Below are positions 18,727 through 28,559 of a DNA stretch of 64,000 nucleotides, piece by piece. The translations under genes and the position numbers were made by a program. Each line of letters opens with the position of its first letter. Position 1 is the stretch's first letter. The DNA comes from Rhodobacteraceae bacterium UBA3069 (GTDB lineage: Bacteria > Pseudomonadota > Alphaproteobacteria > Rhodobacterales > Rhodobacteraceae), in NCBI GenBank assembly GCA_002366795.1, contig DFBX01000083.1:24927-88926 (forward strand), read 5' to 3'. Under the pieces are notes generated by a model. That model made no database searches. It was given only the letters and a program-made list of their open reading frames with translations, and was not told where the DNA came from.

Positions 18727-19711
18727 ATGTTTCCAACCCTCGGGCTTCGTCCGGTCCCCCGACTTCGTGTTGAACCTCGAACGCTACAACTCTTTGGGTG
18801 GCGTTTTCTACCTGACCAGAATGTTTGAAGATCACTTGTAGAATAACGGGGGGCCTGACGCGCGCAACCTGGCACCCAACTTTTATGGCGATGGGTTGAA
18901 CACTTCAGCGATGCTGCCCGAAATCCGGAATTCAAGCTTTCTCGTTTACGGCTCGGCATATGCCGACCCGATCACGCCCACGCGCAGCATCGCCCGCGAA
19001 TGATCTTCGCGGGCGAGGGTAAAGATATCATCACGCTCCGCGGCATAGGCGACGCGGTTATCGGCGACGGCGGCAACGACAGCTTCTTCTCAAACCTCGT
19101 GGCGCGCAGCACAATCGAAGGTGGCAACGGGGTTGACACGCTGACCTACAGCAATTCCATCGATTTGTTTTCCGTCGCCGTCGGCACAACAGGCATACCA
19201 ACGGCCCTCACACTCTTTGCCGAAACTGATGCAATCACTGGGATAGAGTATCTATCCTTCGCCAATGACACCTCGGTCGGCAAGGAAACCAATGCCCTTG
19301 ACCTGGGCGGAGTGAACAGCTGGGACATGATCGAACTGCACGAGGACCCTCTTGGCATCCGCACTGCCATGATCGTGCCCCGTGATAACGGCAGCATCGC
19401 ACAATCCACCTATCAAACGGTCAGCTTGTCAGCCGCTCAGTCACCGCCCCCTGATGACAGTTTCGGTTGGCCCAGCATTCAGGGCACGTTCGAATTCGGG
19501 CTTTACCTGAAACAGCGCGATATCGTGCAGGACAACGGGCAAGTGGCGCGGATCCATTATAGTCAGGGCGCGCGCACCCAGATACTGCGGAGCCCCCCCC
19601 GGCCCGGCCGCATGGGACACGATTGATATACGCTATGGCGGCGGCGCTGCTCCCATCCTGATCATCACCACCTTCGACGATGGCAGCGCGCGGCTGGTCG
19701 ATTACGCCTGA
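18727..19711 (+). pseudogene. Decayed RTX-like (calcium-binding repeat) gene
   Basis: No single frame is open, but three consecutive pieces read as one protein. Piece 1 starts at the ATG at 18727 after GGAGGAAG, changes frame within a few codons, reads FVRSPDFVLNLERYNSLGG, meets an in-frame TAG near 18840 and then continues to about 19000 (YGSAYADPITPT). Piece 2 (from about 19000) contains RTX-type GEGKDI, GDGGNDS and EGGNGVDTL. Piece 3 follows a C8 run at 19593-19600 in another frame and ends at the TGA at 19711 (LIITTFDDGSARLVDYA). At least two frameshifts and one stop make it a probable pseudogene. A shorter ORF, 19000-19626, is the longest intact part. Confidence 0.65.
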
Positions 19712-19830
19712 TGGCCCGTGACGGAGCCTGCGAACCGCCGAAAAACAGACGCAAAGGAACAAGCCCGCCACGCGCTCGTTGAAGGGTCAAAGACAGCTTT
19801 GCAGCCATCGCAAGACACAAGGAGTAGACC

Positions 19831-20300
19831 ATGACCAAGACCCTCAAAGACGAATTCTGGGACCGTATGGATGACGTGCAAGCCGGCATGCTAGAGGCCG
19901 AAAACACCCGCATCGTGCCCATGTCTCACTATGCCGACAAGGACGAAGGCGTTCTTTGGTTCATCATCGCCGCCGGAACCGAGGTGGAAACCGCCGCACA
20001 TGGCAGCGCCCGCGCCACCCATGTGGTCGCCGACCCCAGGGCCCATATTTACGCCAAGGTCGCCGGCACCCTGACCGAAGTGAAAACCCCCAAAAGCTTG
20101 ACCAGCTGTGGTCCCCCGTGGCCGACGCATGGTTCAAGGGCGGGAAGGACGCCCCCAACGTGCGTCTGATCCGCTTCCAGCCCGAAATGGCCGAGGTATG
20201 GGCCACCACCGGCGCCGCCGGTTTCATGTATGAAATCGCTAAGGCCAATCTGGGCGACAGCGCGCCCGATATGGGCGAACACGGCACGGTCCTTTTCTAA
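19831..20300 (+). pseudogene. Frameshifted pyridoxamine 5'-phosphate oxidase-like (general stress) protein
   Basis: The first frame gives MTKTLKDEFWDRMDDVQAGM up to TLTEVKTP, typical of general-stress-protein 26 type flavin split-barrel proteins. At about 20083-20094 (an A4C5A4 run) the homologous sequence moves to another frame and continues KLDQLWSPVADAWFKGGKD to ANLGDSAPDMGEHGTVLF. Restoring one base would give an intact protein of about 156 residues. So either a recent frameshift or a sequencing error. The stop overlaps the creA ATG, so the two would be coupled if intact. Confidence 0.8.
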
Positions 20301-20758
20301 TGCGCGCCATGCGCGCACTGTCCCTCGCCTGCCTTCTGGCGGCGGGGGCCAGTGCCGCCGCCGCCGAACAGGTCGGCGAGGTCGGCGTGGACTGGGCCGG
20401 AAATGACATCGTGATCGAAGCGATCAGCGACCCCAAGGTGCAGGGCGTGACCTGCCACATCGCCTATTTCGAACGTGGCCTGCTGGACCGCTTGTCCAAC
20501 GGCAACTGGTTCGAAGATCCCTCCAATGCCTCCATCGCCTGCCGCCAGACTGGCCCCATCACCATAGGCGATATCGACCGCTCCGAGGACGGAGAGGACC
20601 TGTTCCGCACCCCACGCTCGATCATCCTGAAATCCCTACGCGTGAAACGCATCTGGGACGAAGCCAACCAAACCCAGATTTACCTCGCCCATGCGAATGA
20701 ATTAACGAACGGTTCCGCCAAACTGGCCATTTCAACGGTTCCGGTCCGCTTAGACTGA
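20300..20758 (+). CDS. creA: CreA family periplasmic protein
   Basis: A 152-residue protein with an N-terminal signal peptide (ALSLACLLAAGASAAAA) and the well-conserved CreA core: VGEVGVDWAGNDIVIEA, DPKVQGVTCHIAYFERGL, NWFEDPSNASIACRQTGPI and KSLRVKRIWDE. The family is widespread in Gram-negatives and its function is unknown. The ATG overlaps the stop of the preceding gene. Confidence 0.95.
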   Translation: MRAMRALSLACLLAAGASAAAAEQVGEVGVDWAGNDIVIEAISDPKVQGVTCHIAYFERGLLDRLSNGNWFEDPSNASIACRQTGPITIGDIDRSEDGEDLFRTPRSIILKSLRVKRIWDEANQTQIYLAHANELTNGSAKLAISTVPVRLD

Positions 20759-20840
20759 CAAACCGCGCACGGGCTGATGGCGCGGATGCCTCTGGCCGGG
20801 ATATTTTCGGACCAAACCAGCCGGGTGCCCACCCCACCTT

Positions 20841-20890
20841 TATTGTTCCACAAATACCCATCCCATATTGTTCCACAAATACCCATCCCA
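20841..20890. repeat. Perfect tandem duplication of a 25-bp intergenic unit
   Basis: The 25-bp unit beginning TATTGTTCCACAAATACCC occurs twice head to tail with no mismatch (20841-20865 and 20866-20890), between creA and a convergent aminotransferase gene. The unit resembles the AAATACTC-type motif found elsewhere in the window. Confidence 0.95.
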
Positions 20891-20980
20891 CGTCGCAAGA
20901 AAGACCACCGCCGCAAATGGCGCGTTGCCTATGGGCCAATCCCGCAAAGCAGTATGCGCCTTATGGCGCATTCCATTGGA

Positions 20981-22183
20981 TCAGGCGCGTTGAAAAACCG
21001 CCCCCACCTCGGCGCGGATGATGCGGGCCAGCGTGTCGCAATCCTCCAAGCTGAAAGTCAAAGGCAAGCGCATGTCCAGAATACCGCGCAACACGCGGTC
21101 CGATGCGGGCATCCGTTCTGCCTGGACGTAGCGCCAGCTGTCATAGCGGCTGGTAAACCCAGCGGGTTCCGCCCCGCCGAACCATTTCAGCTCGACCCCC
21201 CGCGCAAGGCAGCGCGCGATCACATCGGCAATCGCCTCATCCGACCAGTCCAGCAGCAAAAACTGGAAGGAAGAGGCGACATAGTCTTCCTCTTCAGGTC
21301 GCTTCACCAGCGTCAGACCCGGCGTGCCTTTCAGCCCGGCCTCGACCCGCGCATAGCGCGCATTCCATTCCGCGCATTTCGCGGGCATGGCTTTCAGCTG
21401 CGGGCGCAGGATCGCGGCGCGCAGGTGATCCATCCGGCCCGACACGTTGGGGGTGTCGTATTTGATCGCCTCGAACACCTCTGCCCCCGGCGCGGCACCA
21501 TGACGACCATACAACATGTAAGACCCCGACAGCATCACCGCTTTTGCCGCCACTTCGGCGTCATTGGTGACCAGCAAACCGCCCTCGCCCGAATTCATGT
21601 GCTTGTAGGTCTGGGTCGAAAAACACCCCACCAGCCCGTCAGATCCCGACAGCCGCCCGCGCCAGCGCGCACCCATGGTGTGCGCGCAATCTTCGATGAT
21701 GCGAATACCATTCACCCCGCAGATCACCTTCAGCCGGTCCATGTCGCAGATATGCCCGCGCATGTGCGACAGCATCAGCACATCGGCCATGTCCGACTTG
21801 GCCTCCAGATCGTCCAGGTCGATCACCAACCCCTCGGTCACGCCGACGAAAACAGGCACCGCGCCCACGGATGCAATCGCACCGGGCACCGGGGCCAGCG
21901 TGAAGGCGTTGGTCAGCACACGATCACCTGGCTGCACCCCCACGGCGCGCAAGGCACAGGCCAGCGCATACCCGCCCGAGGCAACGGCAAGGCAGTAATC
22001 CATCCCCATGTAGGCCGCGAATTCGCGCTCCAGCGCGGACACCTCACCCTCTTCTTCGCCCACAAGATTATAGCGGTGCAACCGGCCAGAGCGCATAATC
22101 TCCACCGCCCGCTCGATGCCCTCTTCGGGGATCGGCTCCTGCTGGGTGAAATTCCCCGCGAACCGCTCTGTTTCCTCACCCAT
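20981..22183 (-). CDS. DegT/DnrJ/EryC1/StrS family PLP-dependent aminotransferase
   Basis: A 400-residue type I aminotransferase-fold protein. The PLP lysine is in FSTQTYKHMNSGEGG and the cofactor-binding region reads VIEDCAHTMGARWRG-like (IRIIEDCAHTMGA). Members transaminate sugar nucleotides or related ketones. No sugar-biosynthesis genes surround it, although glmU and glmS are nearby, so its substrate is open. The start at 22183 (MGEETERFAG) has GGAGG 7 nt upstream and is preferred over 22213. Confidence 0.9.
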   Translation of the reverse strand: MGEETERFAGNFTQQEPIPEEGIERAVEIMRSGRLHRYNLVGEEEGEVSALEREFAAYMGMDYCLAVASGGYALACALRAVGVQPGDRVLTNAFTLAPVPGAIASVGAVPVFVGVTEGLVIDLDDLEAKSDMADVLMLSHMRGHICDMDRLKVICGVNGIRIIEDCAHTMGARWRGRLSGSDGLVGCFSTQTYKHMNSGEGGLLVTNDAEVAAKAVMLSGSYMLYGRHGAAPGAEVFEAIKYDTPNVSGRMDHLRAAILRPQLKAMPAKCAEWNARYARVEAGLKGTPGLTLVKRPEEEDYVASSFQFLLLDWSDEAIADVIARCLARGVELKWFGGAEPAGFTSRYDSWRYVQAERMPASDRVLRGILDMRLPLTFSLEDCDTLARIIRAEVGAVFQRA

Positions 22184-22227
22184 CACATGACCTCCGCACA
22201 ACAAAACATTCATAATTCAATAATAAT

Positions 22228-22899
22228 TCACACCACGGGCGCCAGACCAAGCTGATCCAGTGCAGCGCCGATCTGGTCGTAATGGTCGATCATCGCCTCT
22301 GGCTTCAGCGCGGCCACATCATGGCCCGCAGGTCCGAACGTGACCAGCAACGAAGGCACGCCCGCCGCCCGCGCCGTCTCGCGGTCGGTGGTGGTGTCGC
22401 CCACCAGAACCGCGCGCGCCATGTCGCCGCCCGCCCGCGCCACCGCCTCGCGCAGCGGTTCCGGATCGGGTTTGCGCACGGGCAAGGTGTCGGCCCCGAC
22501 CAGCGAATGGAACAGATCGCGTGCACCCATTTCACGCATCAACTGCTCTGCCAGCGCCTCGGGTTTGTTGGTGCAGATGCCAGTGCGATAGCCCTGCCCG
22601 CGCAGCCCCTCGACCGCCTCAAACGTGCCGTCATAAAAATGCGTATGGCGGGCAATATCCGCCGAATAGGCCTCCAGCAGCACGGGATACCACGCCTCGA
22701 TCTCCTCGGGGCGGCCCAGCCGGTCGAACCCCAGCGCCAGCATCGCGCGCCCGCCTTTCTGCATGGCGGTGATCGCGTCGGTGGACACGTCCAGCACGTC
22801 GCCCTCGCCCATCTGGCGGAAACAGGCATTCGCCGCCGCCACCAGATCGCCGCCCGTATTGGCCAACGTCCCGTCCAGATCGAAGATCACCGTGCCCAT
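22228..22899 (-). CDS. gph: HAD-family phosphatase, probable phosphoglycolate phosphatase
   Basis: A 223-residue haloacid dehalogenase-type phosphatase. Motif I FDLDGTLANT is at residues 5-14, motif II includes GICTNKP, and motif III/IV are RKPDPEPLR and LVGDTTTDRETARAAG. The architecture with an alpha-helical cap fits Gph, which removes 2-phosphoglycolate. Other HAD substrates cannot be excluded. The ATG at 22899 is preferred (AAAGGG about 7 nt upstream). Confidence 0.82.
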   Translation of the reverse strand: MGTVIFDLDGTLANTGGDLVAAANACFRQMGEGDVLDVSTDAITAMQKGGRAMLALGFDRLGRPEEIEAWYPVLLEAYSADIARHTHFYDGTFEAVEGLRGQGYRTGICTNKPEALAEQLMREMGARDLFHSLVGADTLPVRKPDPEPLREAVARAGGDMARAVLVGDTTTDRETARAAGVPSLLVTFGPAGHDVAALKPEAMIDHYDQIGAALDQLGLAPVV

Positions 22900-22933
22900 G
22901 CGCATCCCTTTCGCAAATTCCCGCCGCCAACCG

Positions 22934-22951
22934 TGACAGGTTGCAACATTC
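22934..22951 (+). promoter_or_regulatory. 18-bp motif upstream of glmU, shared with the pntA upstream region
   Basis: TGACAGGTTGCAACATTC lies about 85 nt before glmU in the gph-glmU divergent region. The same sequence with one change (GCAAC to GCGAC) occurs on the minus strand at 46618-46635, oriented toward pntA. Its role is unknown; a binding site or promoter element is possible. Confidence 0.5.
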
Positions 22952-23036
22952 CTTGATGCGCAGGCCGTGTTCCAGCCTTGCGCCCCTGCCTTGAACGGAT
23001 AAAACAGGCGCAAGCGAATAACAAAGAGTAATTGGC

Positions 23037-24380
23037 ATGAGCATTGCATTGGTCATCCTCGCCGCCGGCAAAGGCACGCGGATGCAGTCCGACCTTCCCA
23101 AGGTTCTGCACAAGGTGGCGGATGCGCCCCTGCTGGTCCACGCCATGAAATCCGGCGAGGCGCTGGAGCCGTCGCGGATCATCGTGGTGGCCGGGCACGG
23201 GGCCGACCTGGTGGCCAAGGCCGCGCAAGACTGGCAACCCGCCGCGCAGATCGTTTTGCAAGAGGAACAATTGGGCACCGGCCACGCGGTCGATCAGGCC
23301 CGCGATGCATTGGCAGATTTCGATGGCGACGTGATCGTGCTATATGGCGACACGCCCTTCATCCGGCCCGAGACGCTGGAAACCATGATTAAGGCACGGG
23401 CGAGCAATGACGTGGTCGTGCTGGGGTTCGAAGCCGCCGATCCGGGCCGCTATGGCCGCCTGGTGATGGAGGGGCAGACCCTTGACAAGATCATCGAATA
23501 CAAGGACGCAACAGACGAAGAACGCCTTATAACCCTCTGTAATTCAGGCGTGATCTGTGCAAGCCGCGACACCCTGTTCGACCTGCTGACCGCCGTGGAC
23601 AATGCCAATTCCAGCGGCGAGTACTACCTGACCGACATCATCGGGCTGGCCCGGTCGCGCGGCCTGTCCGCCACCGCCGTCACCTGCGCCGAGGTCGAAA
23701 CCATGGGTATCAATTCGCGCACGGAACTTGCCATGGCCGAGGCCACGTTCCAGTCGCGCATGCGCGCCGAGGCGCTGGAAATCGGCGTTGGCCTGACCGC
23801 CCCCGACACCGTGCATTTCAGCCATGACACCGTGTTGGGCCGCGACGCGACCGTGGAACAATTCGTGGTCTTCGGCCCCGGCGTCACCGTGGAATCCGGC
23901 GCGCGCATCCGCGCGTTTTCGCACCTTGAAGGGTGCCATGTGTCTCAGGGCGCCAGCGTCGGCCCCTACGCCCGCCTGCGCCCCGGCGCGTATCTGGCCG
24001 AAAACGTCCATGTCGGCAATTTCGTCGAAATCAAGAACGCGATCCTGGACGAGGGCGCCAAGGCGGGGCACCTGACCTATCTGGGCGACGCGCATATTGG
24101 CGCGGGCACCAATATCGGCGCAGGCACGATCACCTGCAATTACGACGGGGTGATGAAACACAGGACCGAGGTCGGGCGCGATGCCTTCATCGGGTCCAAC
24201 ACCATGCTGGTCGCGCCGGTGCGCGTGGGCAACAGCGCCTTGACCGCATCGGGGTCCGTAATCACCATGGACGTGCCGGATACGGCGTTGGCCCTTGCGC
24301 GCGCCAAGCAGGTCAACAAACCGGGCCTCGCCACAAAATTGTTCGATAAATTAAAATCTATTAAGGCAAAAAAGGGATAA
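23037..24380 (+). CDS. glmU: Bifunctional GlcNAc-1-P uridyltransferase / GlcN-1-P acetyltransferase
   Basis: Makes UDP-GlcNAc for peptidoglycan and LPS. The 447 residues comprise an N-terminal pyrophosphorylase domain with LAAGKGTRMQSDLPKVLHK (residues 8-26) and a C-terminal left-handed beta-helix of hexapeptide repeats (HVSQGASVGPYARLRPGAYL onward), ending in a basic tail. It is followed 11 nt later by glmS, giving the last and first steps of the route side by side. Confidence 0.98.
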   Translation: MSIALVILAAGKGTRMQSDLPKVLHKVADAPLLVHAMKSGEALEPSRIIVVAGHGADLVAKAAQDWQPAAQIVLQEEQLGTGHAVDQARDALADFDGDVIVLYGDTPFIRPETLETMIKARASNDVVVLGFEAADPGRYGRLVMEGQTLDKIIEYKDATDEERLITLCNSGVICASRDTLFDLLTAVDNANSSGEYYLTDIIGLARSRGLSATAVTCAEVETMGINSRTELAMAEATFQSRMRAEALEIGVGLTAPDTVHFSHDTVLGRDATVEQFVVFGPGVTVESGARIRAFSHLEGCHVSQGASVGPYARLRPGAYLAENVHVGNFVEIKNAILDEGAKAGHLTYLGDAHIGAGTNIGAGTITCNYDGVMKHRTEVGRDAFIGSNTMLVAPVRVGNSALTASGSVITMDVPDTALALARAKQVNKPGLATKLFDKLKSIKAKKG

Positions 24381-24391
24381 AGGGGCATATT

Positions 24392-26212
24392 ATGTGCGGT
24401 ATTATCGGAATTCTGGGCAGCCATGAAGCAGCGCCCATTCTGGTCGAGGCCCTGAAACGGCTGGAATATCGGGGCTATGACAGCGCCGGTATCGCCACCG
24501 TCAACGATGGCGAGCTGGACCGCCGCCGCGCCGTCGGCAAGCTGGTCAACCTGTCCGATGAACTGGTGCATAACCCGCTGGCGGGCAAATCGGGCATCGG
24601 CCACACCCGCTGGGCCACCCATGGCGCGCCCTCTGTCACCAATGCCCACCCGCATCAGGCAGGCCGCGTCGCCGTGGTCCATAACGGCATCATCGAAAAT
24701 TTCCGCGAATTGCGCGCCGAACTGGCCGCCAAGGGGCGCGATTTCGTCACCGATACCGATACCGAAACCATCGCCCTGCTGTGCGCCGAATATCTTGATG
24801 CGGGGGACAGCCCGCGCGAGGCGGCGCGCAAGACCCTGACCCGCCTTGACGGGGCATTCGCCCTTGCCTTCCTGTTCGACGGCGAAGAAGACCTGATGAT
24901 CGCCGCGCGCAAGGGCAGCCCGCTGGCCATCGGCCATGGCGACGGGGAAATGTATGTGGGCTCGGACGCCATTGCGCTTGCCCCCCTGACCGACCGCATC
25001 ACCTATCTGGACGAGGGCGACTGGGCCATCATCACCCGCAATTCACTGGAAATCCGCGATGCGGCGGGCGAACAGGTCTCGCGCCCGATGAAGACCATCC
25101 AGATCGACAGCGTCATGGTGGACAAGGGCGGCCACAAGCACTTCATGGCCAAGGAAATCGCCGAACAGCCGCTGGTGCTGGGCGAGGCCGTGCGCCATTA
25201 CCTGTCGGACGATGGCAATACCGTCGCCCTGCCAGAGGATATGGATTTCACAGGTGTTGAACGGCTGACAATGATCGCCTGCGGCACTGCCTATTATGCC
25301 TGCCTGACCGCGAAATACTGGTTCGAGCAGCTGGCCCGCATCCCGGTCGAGGTCGATGTCGCATCCGAATTCCGCTATCGCGAACCGCCCGTGACCCGTG
25401 GCACCATCGCCCTGTTTGTCAGCCAGTCAGGGGAAACCGCCGACACGCTGGCCGCGCTGCGCTACTGCGCGGGCAAGGCCGACAAGATCGTGTCGGTGGT
25501 CAATGTGGCCGAAAGCTCGATCGCGCGGGAAAGCGATTTGGCGCTGCCCATTCTGGCGGGCACCGAAATCGGCGTCGCCTCGACCAAGGCGTTCACCTGC
25601 CAGCTGACCGTGCTGCTGATGCTGGCCCTGAAAGCGGCCGAACAAAAGGGCACGCTGACGCCCGAACGCGTGGCCGACCTGCTGTCGCATCTGCGCGCCC
25701 TGCCGGGGCTGATGAATGCCGCGCTGACGCTGGACAAGCCGGTGAAAAAGGTCGCCCGCAAGATCGCCGAAGCATCCGACACGCTGTTCCTTGGCCGTGG
25801 CGTGATGTTCCCTCTGGCACTGGAGGGCGCGCTGAAACTCAAGGAAATCAGCTACATCCACGCCGAAGCTTATGCGTCAGGCGAACTGAAGCACGGCCCC
25901 ATTGCCCTGATCGACAAGACCATGCCCGTGGTGATCATGGCCCCACGTGACAACCTTTTCGACAAGACCGTATCGAACATGCAAGAGGTGATGACCCGCG
26001 GCGGCAAGGTGCTGCTGATCTCGGACAGTGAAGGGCTGGCCGAGGCCGGGGAAGGCATCTGGCAGTCGATTGAAATGCCACAGGTCGACCCGGTGCTGAC
26101 GCCCATCCTATATGCCTTGCCGGCGCAATTGCTGGCCTATCACACCGCTGTTGCCAAGGGCACGGATGTGGACCAACCCCGCAACCTGGCCAAATCGGTG
26201 ACCGTAGAATGA
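24392..26212 (+). CDS. glmS: Glutamine-fructose-6-phosphate aminotransferase (isomerizing)
   Basis: Makes glucosamine-6-phosphate from fructose-6-phosphate and glutamine. The 606-residue protein has the Ntn glutaminase domain starting MCGIIGILG, with Cys2 as nucleophile after Met removal, then HTRWATHG, then two SIS domains (CGTAYYACLTAKYW, SQSGETADTLAALR) and the C-terminal DQPRNLAKSVTVE. Likely co-transcribed with glmU; the last bases overlap the next gene (ATGA). Confidence 0.99.
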   Translation: MCGIIGILGSHEAAPILVEALKRLEYRGYDSAGIATVNDGELDRRRAVGKLVNLSDELVHNPLAGKSGIGHTRWATHGAPSVTNAHPHQAGRVAVVHNGIIENFRELRAELAAKGRDFVTDTDTETIALLCAEYLDAGDSPREAARKTLTRLDGAFALAFLFDGEEDLMIAARKGSPLAIGHGDGEMYVGSDAIALAPLTDRITYLDEGDWAIITRNSLEIRDAAGEQVSRPMKTIQIDSVMVDKGGHKHFMAKEIAEQPLVLGEAVRHYLSDDGNTVALPEDMDFTGVERLTMIACGTAYYACLTAKYWFEQLARIPVEVDVASEFRYREPPVTRGTIALFVSQSGETADTLAALRYCAGKADKIVSVVNVAESSIARESDLALPILAGTEIGVASTKAFTCQLTVLLMLALKAAEQKGTLTPERVADLLSHLRALPGLMNAALTLDKPVKKVARKIAEASDTLFLGRGVMFPLALEGALKLKEISYIHAEAYASGELKHGPIALIDKTMPVVIMAPRDNLFDKTVSNMQEVMTRGGKVLLISDSEGLAEAGEGIWQSIEMPQVDPVLTPILYALPAQLLAYHTAVAKGTDVDQPRNLAKSVTVE

Positions 26213-26955
26213 CCCTGGACGACGCAATTGCAGAACTGAAAACCCATATCGAACCGGGCCGCGCTGACGGCATGGCAGGTTATCACAAGGTTCAGCGCGA
26301 ATACCTGGGCATTCCCAATCCCGCCTTAAACGACGTGACAAAGGCGTGGCGACAGATGCTCAGCGTGCCCGAACGGGTCGATCTGGCCCGCGCCCTGTGG
26401 GACACCAACATTTTCGAATGCCGCCTGGCTGCGGCGAAACTGCTGACGCAGGCGCGGATCAAGGACGATCAGGCGATCTGGGATCTGATCGTATCCTGGC
26501 TGCCCGATCTGGACAGCTGGGCGATTGCCGATCATGCCATGATGGCAGGGCAAAAGCGCCTTGTCGCCCACCCCGAGCGTAGCGAACAGGTGGCCGAGTG
26601 GACCAAATCGCAAAGCCACTGGGTGCGCCGCGCCGCCATGGTCGTGACCCTGCCCTATACCAAGCAGAACCACCCTAAACCCGAAGAAATGGCGATCCGC
26701 CAAAGGGTGCTGGAATGGGCCGCCGCCTATGTGCGCGACCCTGAATGGTTCATCCAGAAATCGGTGGCCTGGTGGCTGCGCGACCTGTCAAAACACGACC
26801 CGGACCGCGTGCGTTACTTTATGTCAAACCACGCCAAATACATGAAACCCTTTGCCCGCAAAGAGGCAGAGAAGTTCCTGCCCAAAGTGGTGGAATCGAC
26901 CAATGCAAAGCCTGCGGATGCGGACACGCCCGAAGGCGACGCCGACGTGGAATGA
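26209..26955 (+). CDS. AlkD-like DNA alkylation repair protein
   Basis: A 248-residue all-helical, HEAT-like-repeat protein. Candidate active-site residues match the AlkD pattern: W104 and D108 in DSWAIAD and a Trp pair at 188-189 in AWWLRDLSK. AlkD glycosylases remove N3/N7-alkylated purines. The C-terminal 20 residues are acidic and probably disordered. It overlaps the glmS stop by 4 nt, so it is in the glmUS transcript, an unexpected partner. Confidence 0.85.
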   Translation: MTLDDAIAELKTHIEPGRADGMAGYHKVQREYLGIPNPALNDVTKAWRQMLSVPERVDLARALWDTNIFECRLAAAKLLTQARIKDDQAIWDLIVSWLPDLDSWAIADHAMMAGQKRLVAHPERSEQVAEWTKSQSHWVRRAAMVVTLPYTKQNHPKPEEMAIRQRVLEWAAAYVRDPEWFIQKSVAWWLRDLSKHDPDRVRYFMSNHAKYMKPFARKEAEKFLPKVVESTNAKPADADTPEGDADVE

Positions 26956-26965
26956 TGGTGCGGGC

Positions 26966-27466
26966 CTATTCTGCAAAGACCTGCAATTCGGGCAATCCGG
27001 TCAGCGGCGCATCCAGCAGGCGCATCGCCGCCAGTGAAATGCGGCTGCCCGCCGAATTCGGCCCCTTGATCGGAATCAGGTCAACCTGCGCCGATTTGCC
27101 ATTCGCCCCATAGCTGACCCTGCCCTTCTGCGCGGTTTTCACCAGCGGCGTTTCCAGCCAGAATCCCGGTTTCGCCGGATCGCCAAGCGAGGCGACAGTG
27201 GTGCCAATCGGCCCTGCCGCAGCAGGCGCGGGGGCGGCGGCGGCGGCGCGCTGTTCGGGCGTGGTGGTGTCGAACTGTTCGACCGTGCGGGCGGCTTGCG
27301 GCGGGCGGACGGCATCTAGGGCCGCGCCCTCGGGGCGGGCCTGCGGGCGCATGGCCGCACCCTCTGCCCCCACGGCGGTTTCAGTGGTTTGGCCGGGCGC
27401 GTTTTTCTGCATCAACGCGCAACCGGACAGGGTAAGGCCACAAAGGGCAATCAGGATCGTTCTCAT
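26966..27466 (-). CDS. Lipoprotein of unknown function
   Basis: A 166-residue protein with a lipobox LSGC (Cys16) after MRTILIALCGLT. Residues about 20-95 are Ala/Pro-rich and low complexity; the C-terminal 75 residues (GDPAKPGFWLETPLVKT to LTGLPELQVF) look folded and conserved-like. I do not assign a function. It is convergent with the AlkD gene (10-nt gap) and divergent from moaA. Confidence 0.8.
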   Translation of the reverse strand: MRTILIALCGLTLSGCALMQKNAPGQTTETAVGAEGAAMRPQARPEGAALDAVRPPQAARTVEQFDTTTPEQRAAAAAPAPAAAGPIGTTVASLGDPAKPGFWLETPLVKTAQKGRVSYGANGKSAQVDLIPIKGPNSAGSRISLAAMRLLDAPLTGLPELQVFAE

Positions 27467-27554
27467 ACGCACAGAATAGGGCCATGCGCCATTTGTCGCA
27501 ATCACGCATACGTGCCCTTGCGTACCGACTGGCCCGTCGCCTAATGTCACCGGC

Positions 27555-28559
27555 ATGAAAACGCCCCTGATCGATCCGTTCCAACGCGCCATTTCCTACC
27601 TACGGGTGTCCGTCACCGACCGCTGCGATTTCCGCTGCGTCTATTGCATGTCGGAAAACATGACCTTTCTGCCCAAGAAAGAACTGCTGACCCTGGAGGA
27701 GCTGGACCGCCTGTGCAGCACGTTCATCGGGCTGGGCGTGGAAAAACTGCGCATCACCGGGGGCGAGCCGCTGGTCCGCCGCGGCATCATGACATTTTTT
27801 GACGCCATGACCCGGCACCTGGGCAGCGGCGCGCTGCGTGAGCTGACCCTGACCACCAACGGCTCGCAACTGGGCCGCTTCGCGGATGATCTCTATGCTG
27901 CTGGCGTGCGGCGGGTGAATGTATCGCTCGATACGCTGGACGATCAGAAATTCGCCGACATCACCCGTTGGGGCCGCCTGCCCCAGGTGCTGAAAGGCAT
28001 CGACGCCGCGCAAAATGCTGGGCTGCGCGTGAAAATCAACGCGGTGGCCCTGAAAGGCTTCAACGAGGACGAGCTGTTCAACATCCAGGACTGGTGCGCC
28101 GCCCGCGACATGGACCTCACCTTTATCGAGGTCATGCCCATGGGCGACATCGGCAACGAGGACCGGCTGGACCAATATTGGAAACTGACCGACCTGCGCG
28201 CCCGCCTGACCGAACGGTTCACCGTGACCGATCTGCCTGAAAGCACGGGCGGTCCGGCGCGATACGTGCGGCTGGAAGAAACCGGACAGAAAATCGGCTT
28301 CATCACCCCGCTGTCGCATAATTTCTGCGAAAGCTGCAACCGCGTGCGCATCACATGCACCGGCGAGATCTACACCTGCCTCGGTCAGGAAGGCCATTCC
28401 GACCTGCGCGCGCCCCTGCGCAGCAGCCCAGACGACGCGGTGCTGGAACAGGCGATCCGCAATGCCATCGCGCTGAAACCCAAGGGGCATGATTTCGATT
28501 ATTCGCGCCAAGACGTGTCAGGCCGCGTGTCCCGCCACATGAGCCACACCGGCGGATGA
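27555..28559 (+). CDS. moaA: GTP 3',8-cyclase, molybdenum cofactor biosynthesis
   Basis: Radical SAM enzyme that starts molybdopterin synthesis from GTP. It has 334 residues. The N-terminal SAM cluster motif CX3CX2C uses C24, C28 and C31 (CDFRCVYC); the C-terminal second cluster has CX2CX13C in [19 protein letters not shown]. It ends in Gly-Gly (SHTGG), typical of MoaA. The molybdenum hydroxylase at 51-54 kb would need this cofactor. Confidence 0.98.
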   Translation: MKTPLIDPFQRAISYLRVSVTDRCDFRCVYCMSENMTFLPKKELLTLEELDRLCSTFIGLGVEKLRITGGEPLVRRGIMTFFDAMTRHLGSGALRELTLTTNGSQLGRFADDLYAAGVRRVNVSLDTLDDQKFADITRWGRLPQVLKGIDAAQNAGLRVKINAVALKGFNEDELFNIQDWCAARDMDLTFIEVMPMGDIGNEDRLDQYWKLTDLRARLTERFTVTDLPESTGGPARYVRLEETGQKIGFITPLSHNFCESCNRVRITCTGEIYTCLGQEGHSDLRAPLRSSPDDAVLEQAIRNAIALKPKGHDFDYSRQDVSGRVSRHMSHTGG

